DNA of 64,000 bases from NCBI GenBank assembly GCA_011947345.1, contig JAAVTG010001008.1:248001-312000 (forward strand), written 5' to 3'. Below, in pieces: positions 11,720-22,700 of this stretch (positions within the stretch are counted from its first letter, which is position 1; each line of letters opens with the position of its first letter). A model generated the notes under the pieces. The model saw only the letters and a program-made list of their open reading frames with translations. It had not been told where the DNA came from and did not search any database. The position numbers and the translations under genes are program-made. The stretch is from Phytophthora quininea (lineage: Eukaryota > Oomycota > Peronosporomycetes > Peronosporales > Peronosporaceae).

Positions 11720-11965
11720 TATTGCAGGCGAGAAAATGGCTCAGCTGTGTGTTTTTACAAGATCATTTTGTAGGCACAGCCTTACATAACGAGATCTTCT
11801 CTGATTTGAGATGTATTCTTTCTCGAACGAGAGCCCAGGTACAATTAAGTTTTGTGCGTAGTAATGCCCAGGTTTGGTAATAACCTCTGCATAGGGCCTA
11901 GCCACAAGTTGAGACCCCAAGCGTAGGCAAAAGCCGAATTTTGCGTGAAACGTTAGAAAATAACA

Positions 11966-12037
11966 TACGCGACGCGGGACTCGAACCCGCAACCCCAGAT
12001 TCGAAGTCTGATACGCTATCCATTGCGCCAGCCGCGC
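11966..12037 (-). tRNA. tRNA-Arg(TCG)
   Basis: The cloverleaf is complete and intronless: acceptor stem GCGCGGC/GTCGCGT with two G-T wobbles, D-arm GCGC/GCGT, anticodon loop CTTCGAA (anticodon TCG), T-arm GCGGG-TTCGAGT-CCCGC and discriminator A. A TTTT run follows closely on the minus strand. It looks functional. Confidence 0.93.
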
Positions 12038-12377
12038 CTGAATGACCACTACAAAAATAATAATTTGAATAATTTTTCAGCTATTCACGTTCAAAACGCT
12101 GAATTTATGCGAGAATATTCTTAGATGATGACAGCCTTTATTTTAGTGACGTCCCGGATATCGCGAGTTTTTTTATAATTCAACACATTTCCTTTAGCTT
12201 CGGTTTATGATAATGGCTATGCAATGACTGGCTTGTTATACATGTATATATTGCTGACGACTAATAAAGCAAAACTAACCATGAATCAGCCTTAACTAAC
12301 TTTATGTATTTTTCTCGCATATCTCTACTTTAGTATTGCGTATTGTTTTTATAAAATACAGACCTACAGTATTCAAA

Positions 12378-12448
12378 GCGCCGTTGGTTTAGTAGTAAAA
12401 TATCTCATTACTAACGAGATGCCCCAGGTTCGATTCCCGGACGGCGCA
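12378..12448 (+). tRNA. tRNA-Gly-like gene with anticodon ACT, probably decayed
   Basis: The 7-bp acceptor stem (GCGCCGT/ACGGCGC), the T-loop TTCGATT and a downstream TTTT run are intact. The D-arm is of the tRNA-Gly type. The anticodon loop reads TTACTAA, giving ACT, which would be Ser, but a tRNA-Ser needs a long variable arm and none is present. The T-stem has an A-C mismatch (CCAGG/CCCGG) and the anticodon stem has a mismatch at 31-39. Each oddity is one G-to-A or C-to-T step from a normal tRNA-Gly(GCC), so I infer a tRNA-Gly copy decayed by transitions. Confidence 0.7.
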
Positions 12449-12802
12449 TTTTATTCCAGCACACAATAACTTTGCGGCTCTAACTAATCAATAGAGAATT
12501 AGCATCGGTGCATCGCCCTCCAAACCAGCCTGACGACCGGACAGCCGCTGATTCCTCACTTCGCAAACCCACTAAAAGTGCCAAGTCCCTAAAGAGAAGC
12601 TCCGCCTGTCAGGAGTAGGAACGTGTCGTCCAACACGAGCTTATAGCTATATTCCACCCCTTCCTATACAATAAGGAGTGCAATGGCCAGTGTGTCTTGA
12701 TCTACTCGTGGTGATGATAGTTGTTGCATAAGATTGTCACTATGTGTATGCACATTAAGGAGCCACGAAGAGAAAGCTTGATCAATCGGGGTATCTACAT
12801 CG
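12449..12802. other. Intergenic, nothing recognised
   Basis: Apart from the tRNA terminator at its left edge I see no gene, repeat or structured RNA. Confidence 0.4.
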
Positions 12803-13510
12803 ATGGAACTCGAACTGGTTCAGTCAGATAGTGAGCTAAACGAAGAAGGCGTATTTGTCACGTCTATGATGCTGAGGCCGCAAGCCTTAGCAGATGCACC
12901 GAATGTTTTCGTGCTTCCCAGTGTTGGCGGAAGTTTTGTTAAGGCTAGATACCGACTGGCGCTTCGTGCTAGACCGCGACAAGGACAACTCCATTCCCCT
13001 ACGACGAGGGCATCATCATCACAATTCAGCTCGAATTGTCGGTGGGGTCCCTTTCGCCCCAACGAATGAGCTTGGCTAGGAGGCATTAAGTTGAACGGCA
13101 AACCGGGAACACGAGCAGCTGGCTGTGGCCTGAGGTTCTGTACCCGAACCTGAAGCGCCTCATCTTGACAAAACCGTTCCACATGGCGTCGGCGGTTTAG
13201 GACACGGAGGTAGCGGTGGAGACACTTTCATCAAGGTGAAATTGATACCCCTAGCGTTCTCGACGACTTCGTTCGTCCAATGAGAGCAATTGTCGAGCTG
13301 AAACAGCTTGTTACGGGCCTCGTCGGGGGCAAATTGAAAGTGAGACCACTCCACGGCAGTACTGAGCCCTATGTATTGCCAAAACCTAACGCGTCGTTTA
13401 ATTGTAGGTCGTAAATACTCTAGCTGGGTTATTACAGTTTTCCATTGCAGGGACTCGCAAATCAATTGCGTAGTGGGGTTTAAGAAAATCTTTCCGAGTA
13501 GGAAAACCAA
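12803..13510. other. Unassigned open frames on both strands
   Basis: A plus-strand frame (12803-13069, starting MELELVQSDSELNEEG) and two minus-strand frames (12820-13182, 13160-13510) overlap. None shows a known domain. The minus-strand pair could be one broken gene, because the second ends in a Pro-rich stretch (SPPLPPCPKPP) and the first begins where it stops. I cannot choose between strands. Confidence 0.2.
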
Positions 13511-13669
13511 ACTATTGCGTCACCAGAGAGTGGCTACATGAATTTCAGGCCTTTGGTGCGGTCGGACTTCGTAAGGTCTCGATCGAAATTCCGCAGGAGC
13601 ATGACGATAGCCCTCTCTTTCTCCTTCCTGCGGCATTTTACTCAAACGATCTTTATTCCCTTCCTTATC

Positions 13670-13707
13670 AATGTCGTCCTGGGTATGTATATACCCAGGA
13701 CGACATT
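13670..13707. repeat. Perfect inverted repeat, 17-bp arms, 4-nt loop
   Basis: Arms 13670-13686 (AATGTCGTCCTGGGTAT) and 13691-13707 are exact reverse complements separated by GTAT. No T-run follows that would make it a polymerase III terminator, and no longer flanking inverted repeat is visible. It could be a transposon tip, a small-RNA hairpin or a chance palindrome. Confidence 0.9.
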
Positions 13708-13710
13708 ATA

Positions 13711-14373
13711 TTATTCAACATTCGCAGCTGATAAATGATAGACGCTGTTAGGAAGGTCACATTATCACTCAATACGTCGTATAATACCTGTCTGGTCCTC
13801 GTTGTAAATTTAGGTGATGGTGAGGCTAAGAGCCTTCTCATAGACTTATCCTACACGGCAGTTCCGCTCCACTCCTGCGTTGGCATAACTATTGTTGTTC
13901 GGTTATTGAAGCAGCTGCGGCTACACCATTAACCGTGAGTTCAGACTGCACTTTCGTGCTACAAGTTGGAGAGCAATTCGTTATGTCATAGCCAGCACCT
14001 TCTGACGGTCGTGCCCATAAACAAAGTAAAAGCGGCGGTCATTTGACGCTGCAGCCTACAGGGTAGCGAGTGAATAGCAGTTAGCACCTTATGTGCGTTG
14101 TTCACAGTTATTGTATTGTATCCGCAATGCACTTGCTTTGAGATATTATAATGGTTTAGCAGAATTCAACGAACGTGTGTCGTCCAGTTTTTTTAAAGGA
14201 GGCCAAGAACGAGCGCCACACGCTCGTACAGTTAACGCAGCTACGTGTGAGAATCTTTCTACAGGTGACCTTAAACATAAGCAACGACGTATACAAATGT
14301 ATACAATATCCGATCCATGTATAACACGCTCGCAGCTGCAGTGTTTCGCAGTTAAGCAGTCCCATATCAACCA
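13711..14373. other. No supported gene
   Basis: Short frames occur on both strands (for example 13735-13932 plus, 14146-14412 minus), but none has a recognisable motif. Confidence 0.3.
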
Positions 14374-14922
14374 ATGGAGTTCTCTCGTCTGACTAAGAAG
14401 CGCAAGACCCAAGTTAGTTTCGACGAGGACGACTATGATGCATGGTCAAGGAAGTTCTAGCGATAAATTCATTCGGGAGGGGGGCAAGGCAGCAGCATGG
14501 GCAGCGGTGGCCTCGGCTCTGAAGCTCGATGTGGACGTGAGGCGAGGCCGCAAACGCTGCTCTCCGGGTGCAAGGCCAAGACGGGTGTAGCCAGCGGCAT
14601 CGACGAAGTGGTACTAAGCGGGACAACCTCATCGCCGACGTGCTGGAGCTGTTCGACGATGCAGACTGTTGAGGAAGAAAAGAAGCAGGCAAAGGAAGCG
14701 AAGCAGCGCGACAATGAACGAGCTGACGCGACACGAGATGAAGCAATTTCCGGGATGCGAGGGAGAAAGATCAAGCACGACACAGCTGATGCCCACGTCA
14801 AATTGGATGATTTCACGCTTAGTGTGAAGATTAGAAAAGTAGCTAACGAGGAGAGTCGCATAGCATTAGAACACGAACGCTTAGCTTTAGAAAAGATGAG
14901 TGCATGGCTTTTATTGAGGTGA
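14374..14922 (+). pseudogene. Broken transposon-type DNA-binding protein with coiled-coil C-terminus
   Basis: An ATG at 14374 opens a lysine-rich start followed by an acidic patch (FDEDDYDAW). The sense then continues in other frames through GKAAAWAAVASALKLDV and NLIADVLELFDD into a charged helix (EEEKKQAKEAKQRDNERA ... EESRIALEHERLALEK) that ends at 14922. This order, a Myb/SANT-like segment then a coiled coil, is common in oomycete transposon-associated proteins. At least three frame changes interrupt it, not all at homopolymers, so it is probably truly decayed. The family call is tentative. Confidence 0.35.
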
Positions 14923-15369
14923 TGCGAGCCATTACTGCTCGGGTTCCATAATAGGAACAGCAAGCCCAACGTACGCTTCGAGCGAAGGCGGAGTATCTAA
15001 AGCAAAATCGATTGATCTGGTTGGGACCAGCGCAATTGCAAAAGTGTGCGAGCAGAGCAACAACTAGGTAGTATACGCGCTAGATGCGTTCCGTGACAAT
15101 TTGCCAGTCAGGACAAGAGGCACCTCAATAGAAAGAGGTAGACTTGCTCTATTAGATGGTGCATTGCTTGATTTTTTTACGTTAGCATACGCACAGATAT
15201 AGAGCTACAAAAGGAGCACCCAAAAGTCTGACTCATTGCACGACAGACAAACCCCTATACTTTATCTTATACAAGTGCTTGAAGCTCGTTCGGCTGGAGG
15301 ACGTTTAGGTCCAACTCGAGAAGGGGACGACGTTGCCGTCCGCGAAACTTCCGATTGATAGTGCTTGGT
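14923..15369. other. No gene seen
   Basis: I find no sustained open frame or repeat between the two transposon remnants. Confidence 0.35.
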
Positions 15370-16179
15370 TCACACTCTAATGCTGGAACGCCAGCAACGT
15401 GCTGTACACTCTGCGTCCACGTCTTCTTGGCGCATTAGCGTCAACTCGAGCGACACCATCTCGCGGTCATGATGCTGTAGTTTCGCCTGCTCTTGCTTAT
15501 CTTTTCGCTGTTGCTGGGCTCTCTTCTGCTCTTCTTCTCGCTCCTGCTTTGCTCGTTCGCGCTCCAGTCGTTTCTGCAGCTTCACTTGCTCCTGCTCAAC
15601 TCGGTTTTGCTCTCGAGCACGATCGCGTTCTTCTTGTTTTTTGTTTTTGGATGCGCTTTTGCTCTAACTTCAACTGCTCCTGAACACGCTTTCGCTCCGT
15701 CTTCTCCTGCTCTCGAGCACGGTTTTCTCAGCATTCAAGTACCTTTGGATAACCTTTTCCTCCTTCTTTCGTTCTTTATTTTGTTGTTTGGCTTTTTGCT
15801 GTGCAAACTTTTCCTTTTGACGTCCTCTTTTGCTGTTATGGAAAGCTCCCATCGCAGCGCAGCGATGGGAAATTCGCAGAAACCAAGCGTTGATACGGAC
15901 TAGCCGCCACACATTTCCGCAGAAACACAGTGAGTTGCTCAGTCGTCAAGCATTGAGCTCGATCTGTCCGCTTACTAATCACCTCAAGAATCCCCTCTTC
16001 TTCTCCTGGCGTGAGAACAGCTCGCGCTCCATTCCTAGCTTCCATCTCGACCTCTCCAGACACTTGCCAGTGAATTCGCATTCTGCCAACCTTGTACGTG
16101 CTGCTTCTGCTTCACGGTGTGACAGTCTCCCACACGCGACAGCTGCTACGGGGGCTTCCAGACGCTCAACTTCACTCAT
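15370..16179 (-). pseudogene. Remnant of pogo-like transposon protein (psq-type HTH plus coiled coil)
   Basis: On the minus strand the sense begins near 16179 (VERLEAPVAAVACGRLSHRE), shifts frame into VSGEVEMEARNGARAVLTPG and EEEGILEVISKRTDRAQCLT, ends around SPYQRLVSANFPS, and then turns into a long Glu/Lys/Arg coiled coil (RQKEKFAQQKAKQQNKERKK, KLQKRLERERAKQEREEEQK) down to 15370. The first part matches the helix-turn-helix and CENP-B-type N-terminus of oomycete pogo/DDE_1 transposases. The DDE domain is absent. Several frame breaks make it a fragment. Confidence 0.45.
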
Positions 16180-16550
16180 GTCACCGATATTCTCTCCCCG
16201 TAGAGAACAAAGTCTTCGTCATCAACGTTGTCTTCTTCCAGCCAATAAACAGAACGCATGCCCGCCTCTAGTTCTTCGCTCATGACGGCGGCTTGGCGAG
16301 TGAGAAAGCCAGACAAATATTTCGTGCGATTATTGGCTAGAATTGATGATTGAACGGCTTGTGATTGGCCAAAATTCACGTTATCGCGGAATGCGTCGCT
16401 GTCATGCGCTGTCCAGCGCATATTCTTGCCCACAGGAGAAAGTAGAAGCTTTGAAGAGACCTTCATATTCACGTACGACTTGAAAGTGCGAACGAAGCTT
16501 GGTAGTGGGGTGCGCAGTTTGGAGTAAATCCGAAAGTGAAATTGATTCAC
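16176..16550 (-). CDS. Hypothetical protein, 124 codons
   Basis: An open minus-strand frame with no recognised domain, basic at the start and acidic near the end (LEEDNVDDEDFVLYGE). Its 3' end meets the start of the pogo-like remnant, so it may belong to that decayed element. Coding status is uncertain. Confidence 0.2.
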   Translation of the reverse strand: MNQFHFRIYSKLRTPLPSFVRTFKSYVNMKVSSKLLLSPVGKNMRWTAHDSDAFRDNVNFGQSQAVQSSILANNRTKYLSGFLTRQAAVMSEELEAGMRSVYWLEEDNVDDEDFVLYGERISVT

Positions 16551-16942
16551 TTAGTCTTTACTGAATTCCTTGCTCTTACTCTTCGACATGCAAATCCGTA
16601 GCGGGAACGCTTACAAAATATACTTGAGTTTTGTATTGAGTCAAATCGATGTGCTTTCCACACAAAGCCCGTCCAGTCGCATCAACTTATCGTGGAATCA
16701 GAACCCAGCTCACGTGCCCCGTCGCCAATGACAAACATCATGCGCGTGGCAGCCACACGCCCATCACGCGCACTGCGGTCGCCAGAGACGACGAAATACA
16801 TATTCTCAACAGTACGGCCACAGACGCGTTATACCGCCGAATCTCCAATTGAGAACAATGCGCACAGCACTCATGGCGTCGTTACAATCTCCTGATCACG
16901 AGAAATTTGTGACCCTTTAAACCCCTAGGTCGATTAGGGTAG
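16551..16942. other. No gene seen
   Basis: Only short overlapping frames without motifs. Confidence 0.3.
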
Positions 16943-17493
16943 TCATGAAACGATGGCTTCGGATCTAGTATAATAACAGCCAATATTTTTGCGGTGGTAA
17001 AGGTATCGTCGACATGATTTGATGGCTCCGTGGTTGCTTATTCTGTTGTAGTTGTTATGGGGCCCCGCCGTCATCGTAGCAGTAATTGTTTTCATAGCTG
17101 TCTTGATTGTAGTCTTTTTCGGAAGAAGAGAGCTTTGAGACTTAGACCAGTCGGTGATCTGAAAAAAAAACTTACATAGCTCTGTCATATCTTTCTGTCG
17201 CATTGGCGTCCCGTGGAAATTTGTCAAAAGCGCTCTGCGCACCCACAGATGGATCCGCGCAACAATGTCTCGGTCCAACGTGAAGTCGATCATGATAGTC
17301 CTACCATTTGCGCCCCTTTTCCGTGTTTGACTGTGTGACGTGCTACGTCACAAGTTTTCACTTCTCTAACATAGAAGCATCGCTTGATGTGCACGTTGCA
17401 CATAGTGTAGGCGGCATCTGCGTGAGGAAAATCAGCCTGAAGATTTAACATGTCGCCTCGTTGAAGATCATCAACGACCAGTCTTATATTCAT
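16943..17493 (-). CDS. Hypothetical protein in two adjoining frames
   Basis: Two minus-strand frames meet at about 17290: 17493-17290 (MNIRLVVDDLQRGDMLNLQA) and 17293-16943 (MIDFTLDRDIVARIHLWVRR). Both read like protein at the start, so they may be one gene with a break. I recognise no domain. The last third is Thr/Asn-rich and probably not coding. Confidence 0.25.
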
Positions 17494-18013
17494 CTAATCG
17501 TTATGGGGGTGATGTAGTGCCCATCCATTGCAATATGGAGCCGAGTCCTAGGATCGAGAACGGCGAAAGCAGCAGCTTAAACCCAATGATGGTCGAGCAT
17601 TGCTGCAGTTGTATCGCGTGTCAGGAAGTCGCAATGTAGCTCCTGCTGGTTGACACCTGGACAACATAAAATCACTTTCAACCTAGGCGAAAGACCCCGC
17701 GATTTGTGAATCACTCCAATAACCTTCTCCCATCTCGCTATTAGCTAGCTAAATATCTCGTTCCTCTTTGGTTGATCCATCCCCAATGAACTTCACGACG
17801 CTCAGGGTTTCTAACGCGACTAACGTGAACCTCGATTGGACTTTCGCCGCAGTTGACCCTCAAGCCTACCACTGTTGCAGCATCAAGCGATGTCAACCGT
17901 TAATGAAGCTCGTACAGAAGTCTTGAATAGTTGATGGTAGTTCATCATCTTCACCCTGCTCATAAACGCCGTCACAGTCGTTGATATTATCTTCGCCAGC
18001 TCCGCTGTCACCA
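17494..18013. other. No gene seen
   Basis: No sustained frame, tRNA or repeat was found. Confidence 0.3.
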
Positions 18014-18262
18014 CTATTTCATCACTCGGATAGATGCCATAAACGGGTAGGGTGGCCTTGGCTTTCTATTGCCTTTGGGTTTCGCTGCGGCCTTGACCTT
18101 TGGTGCGGCCTTGGACTTCAACTTGCTATTGCTCTTGGCCTTTGGTGCAGCCTTCGCCTTCAATGCTGCCTTGGCTTTTGGTGCGGCTTTGGCCTTCGGT
18201 GTGGTCCTCGCCTTTGTATTGGTCTTTGGTGTGACCTTGGACTTCGGGGCGGCACTGAGTGA
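18014..18262 (-). pseudogene. Lys/Ala/Pro-rich, histone H1-tail-like fragment
   Basis: The minus strand reads as repeats of the type PKAKAAPKAKAALKAKAAPK, with a stop (TAG) at 18014-18016. The DNA is a degenerate short-period repeat (CCTTGGCYTTYGGTGC-like on the plus strand). The composition is that of the C-terminal tail of linker histone H1 or another lysine-rich chromatin protein. The frame is closed upstream by a TGA at 18263-18265 and no globular winged-helix part lies nearby. It may be the last exon of a gene whose first exon I cannot find, or a truncated copy. Confidence 0.35.
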
Positions 18263-19101
18263 TCATTCCTGATTGCAAGAAAAAGTTGGTACCGTAAGTT
18301 ATCTCGAAGACACATATCGAGGACGCGGATTTGTGGAATCGACCTTTAATCGTGTCTGCCTGGCTTAACCGCTTCGTGGCCAATATTATACTTGACATTT
18401 GTATGGTCAAACCTCCATACAAATTTATAAAAACATACATGTATCCTAGGTTTAGCCCTACAGAAGAGTTTCGATTTGTACAAGCCAGCTGGCTGCGCCG
18501 TTATGTTTTCATCAAATCAGGAACGCGTGATTGACGGACAGACTTTCAGACACGCGGTTTATGTTAAGGATTTCTAAACCATTTCTAATTTATAAAACCG
18601 TGGCATATATGATCTTCCTCCGGGCCGAAATGATTGATACAGAAAGAGACTTGGTAACCTAACATGCTCGACTTAGGCTGATACATGCTGAAACGGCAGC
18701 AGCTTGCAAGAGAATATGACGTTTCTGGGCATATTATTTTACCTAGAGCTCGTGGGCAAAGGAGAATACCAAAACTACTGGGGAGAGCAAGTTGAGGACG
18801 AGCTCTTTGGTGGACATCAAACTGATCTGGACGAAGCCATGACGCTTAGTCGGTTCAAAATTCTGCGCCAAGATTTCTGCTTCAGAGACATAACGAAGAT
18901 CGCTCAAACAGAAACCAGAAGTAGCAGCTCGCACGGAGAGGTGCCCCCCTTCCCCCTCCAACTCCGCCAATGACGCTGGCGAGCAAGGCGCTGAAGTAGC
19001 ACCGCCGACCGATGACGTAGCAAGCGTCGCAAGTAAATCACGGTTTGGCAGGACGCTGATCACGTTCATCTCATCCAAGCCCAGTGGTAAATACCACCTC
19101 T

Positions 19102-19111
19102 GAGTTTACAC
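19102..19111. repeat. Left target-site duplication of MULE 1
   Basis: GAGTTTACAC, identical to 24410-24419, immediately outside the terminal repeat. The 10-bp size fits Mutator-type insertion (usually 8-11 bp). Confidence 0.88.
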
Positions 19112-19326
19112 GGCTCTCGTTAATGCACCTTTTATCGGCGCCTTTCAGCACCTTCGAGCACCTCCGGCACCTTCCCCGTCTAATCGGATCACTTAAATTA
19201 CCGTCCCATCTTCAGATCATTAGTTTACCGGCGAACCGGCCACATCATTTCAAGCCGGTCTTGGGCGGTTAAACACTCGCGCGATCGTCCAGCGAAGCCT
19301 CATTCGTCAAGGAACGCCACGCAGCA

Positions 19327-19647
19327 ATGGACTCGTCGACGGACGCGAGCTCAGCTTCGATACGCATTGCGAGCGCTCTGCCTGGAACACACAAGGTAGC
19401 AACTGGTGTGGCGTCGCGGCTCCAGCGGAGCAGGATCGACGAGTTGGAGGAGCTTCAACTCAAGCTCGACAAAATGGAAGTGTTGCTGGCCAATATCGTC
19501 GAGTTATACCAAGACGTTTCGGCCAGGGTCAGCGAAAATATGCATGAGGCGTTGAGAACAGCAACTGATGGGAAGGAACTCCGTCAATGTGTCGATAGCC
19601 CGTTTTCAGATGTTCTCAGCGACGTCATTCGGCACAGCAGCGAATAA
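19327..19647 (+). CDS. Small coiled-coil protein carried by MULE 1
   Basis: A 106-residue open frame from an ATG at 19327, transcribed towards the end of the transposase gene with 58 bp between the stops. The middle (SRIDELEELQLKLDKMEVLL) is a clear amphipathic helix with leucine spacing, followed by ANIVELYQDVSARVSENMHE. No known domain is recognised. It lies fully inside the element, so it is either a second element-encoded protein or a captured host fragment. No break is visible in the frame, unlike the neighbouring transposase gene. Confidence 0.45.
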   Translation: MDSSTDASSASIRIASALPGTHKVATGVASRLQRSRIDELEELQLKLDKMEVLLANIVELYQDVSARVSENMHEALRTATDGKELRQCVDSPFSDVLSDVIRHSSE

Positions 19648-19705
19648 AGCCAACCTACAGATCGCTTCAATACCAACAAATTCACAAAATATATTCAATG
19701 CTAAC

Positions 19706-22700
19706 TTATGCATCATCACGGAAAATCCGCTCCACTACCCTAGCTACATCCTGCAACTTCATCCAGGTTTTGACATCGCGGCAAAGGGTTTCGTCGTTTG
19801 TGTCGCTGAAGATGAGTGTAGCCCATAGCACTCGAAGGCGGATGGCAGCGACTTCTTCCGCTGTGATATCTGTCCTTCTCTTCAAATCACGGACGCCACT
19901 GACGTAGCTATACGCTTGAGCGAGACAGAAGACACCACAGCTGACGCCATCGTCTTGAGTGGGCCTTTTCAACTTGGTGACGACCACTTTTGGAAACTGA
20001 TCATTGTCTCGTGATGGTGACATTTTGCCATCGCTAGCTATGCTGTCAACATTTAATGATACCAATGCCGTGGCTTCAGTAACCTTCTTCACACCGCCGT
20101 CGCTATCCTCCGCAGAAGCAATCTCGGTCGCCATCATTATAATGCGTGGAGTAGTCTTTCTTCGTGGTCTGGTTTTTGCGAAGTTGCGCAACTTGACACG
20201 ACTTGCATCGCGGTCGATCCATTTATGAAGCAGTGTCAATGTGTACGAGTCCCAGGTGGCCTCACACACGTCTAGATTGGATTTCATGCCAAGAGGATCG
20301 TAAAGGGTAACCCACAGCTTGTCCTTGGACGCGGCAACTCCGTTCAGTTGGACTTCGACGATCTGGATCATCCAATGCTCCAATCCTTTCATGCATACAG
20401 GAACTAGTACGTACGAACACGAGGATAATGTGTAGTCCGGAAAGATGTAGTCACCCGAAGTGACATCGGCGGACGCAACAGCGTAGCATCCGATACAATA
20501 GGTGCTAACGTAGTACAACGCAGCATCTATCACAACATCATTTAACCGCTTCTTTCTTGCAATGCGTCCCAGCACCTCGTTAAAAGGCACCAATATTCTG
20601 CGTCCTGCCACATTTGACCGTGTTTCGAAGACACGGCTTAAAGGAGATTCTCGAAACAGTTGCGCGACCTGGCGGGCCAGTGACTGCACGTCCAGCTTGA
20701 TTTTCTCTAAGAAGCGAATTTCCACCTCGGCGCTGCCACTCCAGTCTTGCTCCAGCCACAACAAATCACGGGTGTAGGTTTCTGCATGTTTACAAGCAGT
20801 GTAGAAGTTCGACACAAGATGCACGTATTCCCTGCGAACAGTCAAACGTTAGATAGTTGAAGCACCAGTAGTAATGACATGTACTCACAACGAGAAACCT
20901 CCCATCTCGGTGGCAACATACGCCACCGGAATGAGGTCTTCAGGATCGGGATCAAGAACTTCTGCCTGCTTTTCAATCCACTGAATCAGAGAGCTGTTTA
21001 CGCGTCGCAATAATCCGCGTGGGATGACAAAGTTGCTTGAATTCACGACATTCTCGGCACATCGTTGTATCACTGTTGGGGGTCTTGCGAGTAGGAAATT
21101 CTCCGTGTAGAGCACTGGATATTTTTTACAGCGTTTCCGACGAACAACACGTCGGGTGTGTGCGTCATCCAAAGAAGAAAGTCATTCAGCGAAACAGGAC
21201 AGTCACTTTGACAGTCGACGACGCCTCTCCTGAAGCTTGGCGACGATTTGGCCCTTGAGGTAGTAGCAGGAGGGAGTTTTATGACCTCCATTGCGTCAAT
21301 GACATCAGCGCACTTGAGAAGTGCTTCCGTCTCGGCCAAAATCTGTTCTGTTGTCTTCGATCTCACTTGAATCAGCTCCTGCGATTGCTCGCTGATCTGC
21401 AAGTCGGGTAACGACACCTGAGAGGGGTTCTCCACGCAACACACCGCCAAATCCTGCGTCAGTCTATCCACTTGGGCCTCTGCTGCTGGTACAGGATCGT
21501 CACAGGTGGCTGCACAAGGCTCCACAGTGAGTTTGTGGGCTGAATGAAGCAGAAGTTGCGCACCTTCACGATTTTCGTCTACTGATTCGTGACCTGATGT
21601 CTCATTTTCATCTACGTCGTCGTCGTCAACGTTGCCTCCGACCTGTTCAAATGGCTGCAACTCCCATTTCTGCACGAAGGTGTCCACCACTAGACGCAAG
21701 TCAGCAAAGGCCTCATAAAACCGCAGCGACGGTAGTTGCTGGAGAGCGTCAATCACGGGCATCACTTCCGCACGCACCATGTTGTACTTCTCACAGTCGG
21801 AAACAACAGGTTGCTTACAGGCTTCTCCTCGCTTTAACTTCACGTAGGCAATTCGCTTCCTGGACCCGAGCATCACTGCAGAGGCAGGTTCGTGGCAGCT
21901 ATCACCGGTTAGTCGGCTCACCGATTGGAGATGTCGGACGGTTTCATCGATGGCAGGAATCACTGACCACGCCACACTCATCGACCATCGGCTGTCAAGT
22001 TGCTCAACTTCAAAAGCGTCTTGGTCTCGTAGAGAAGCCAAGACACTGCATAGATGTTTACACGGGAGCCGAGTCGACACGAAAAGACACAATTACATTC
22101 AACGACTCCACGGAGCGGCCATGTGACTTGAATTTGGCTACCCTCCGACAGCGCAAGCCGATACGCATCACGGAGCTCCTCGTGGTCGTGACTCCAATGC
22201 CAACTCACTCCCCGGTAAGGAGCGCTCCCACTGACCCACTACCAACGCCACAGCGAACACACTCAAAACGGCTCCGAGTCGTTGCAATTCTTGCGGTAGA
22301 GTGTCCGCCACAGGTGGGCAAACTTCAAACAGATCAACAGCGCTTGACACGTCGCGCAACACACTGAGCTGGTGCTGCATCATCACGCGAACGCATCGAT
22401 CGACGCTGGTTTTCTTGCCAAGCAACTGCTTCAGTTGATTCCATCCCGCTTCTACGCGGTTAGTAGTCGTGTTTCCGGCAGAAAAACAGCGACGTCGACC
22501 ACAGTTTGCCCACATATTGCTGCAGGACTTCCAGTTCCTGGAAAGTATCCTGCAAAAGCAGGAGCAAGCGTTTTCAAGCGCCGTTCGAATTCCTCCAATC
22601 CGTTTTGAAATTGCTCGCGAGTCGGCAAGTAGAGTAACTTTTGGAATCGCTGCTCCACTTCGGCGCGGCGGGACGGCGCCACAAAATAATTCTTGCCAAC

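Noticed and set aside
21597..22367. A 256-codon plus-strand open frame inside MULE 1
   Set aside because: Antisense of the SWIM and linker region of the transposase, which has clear motifs on the minus strand.
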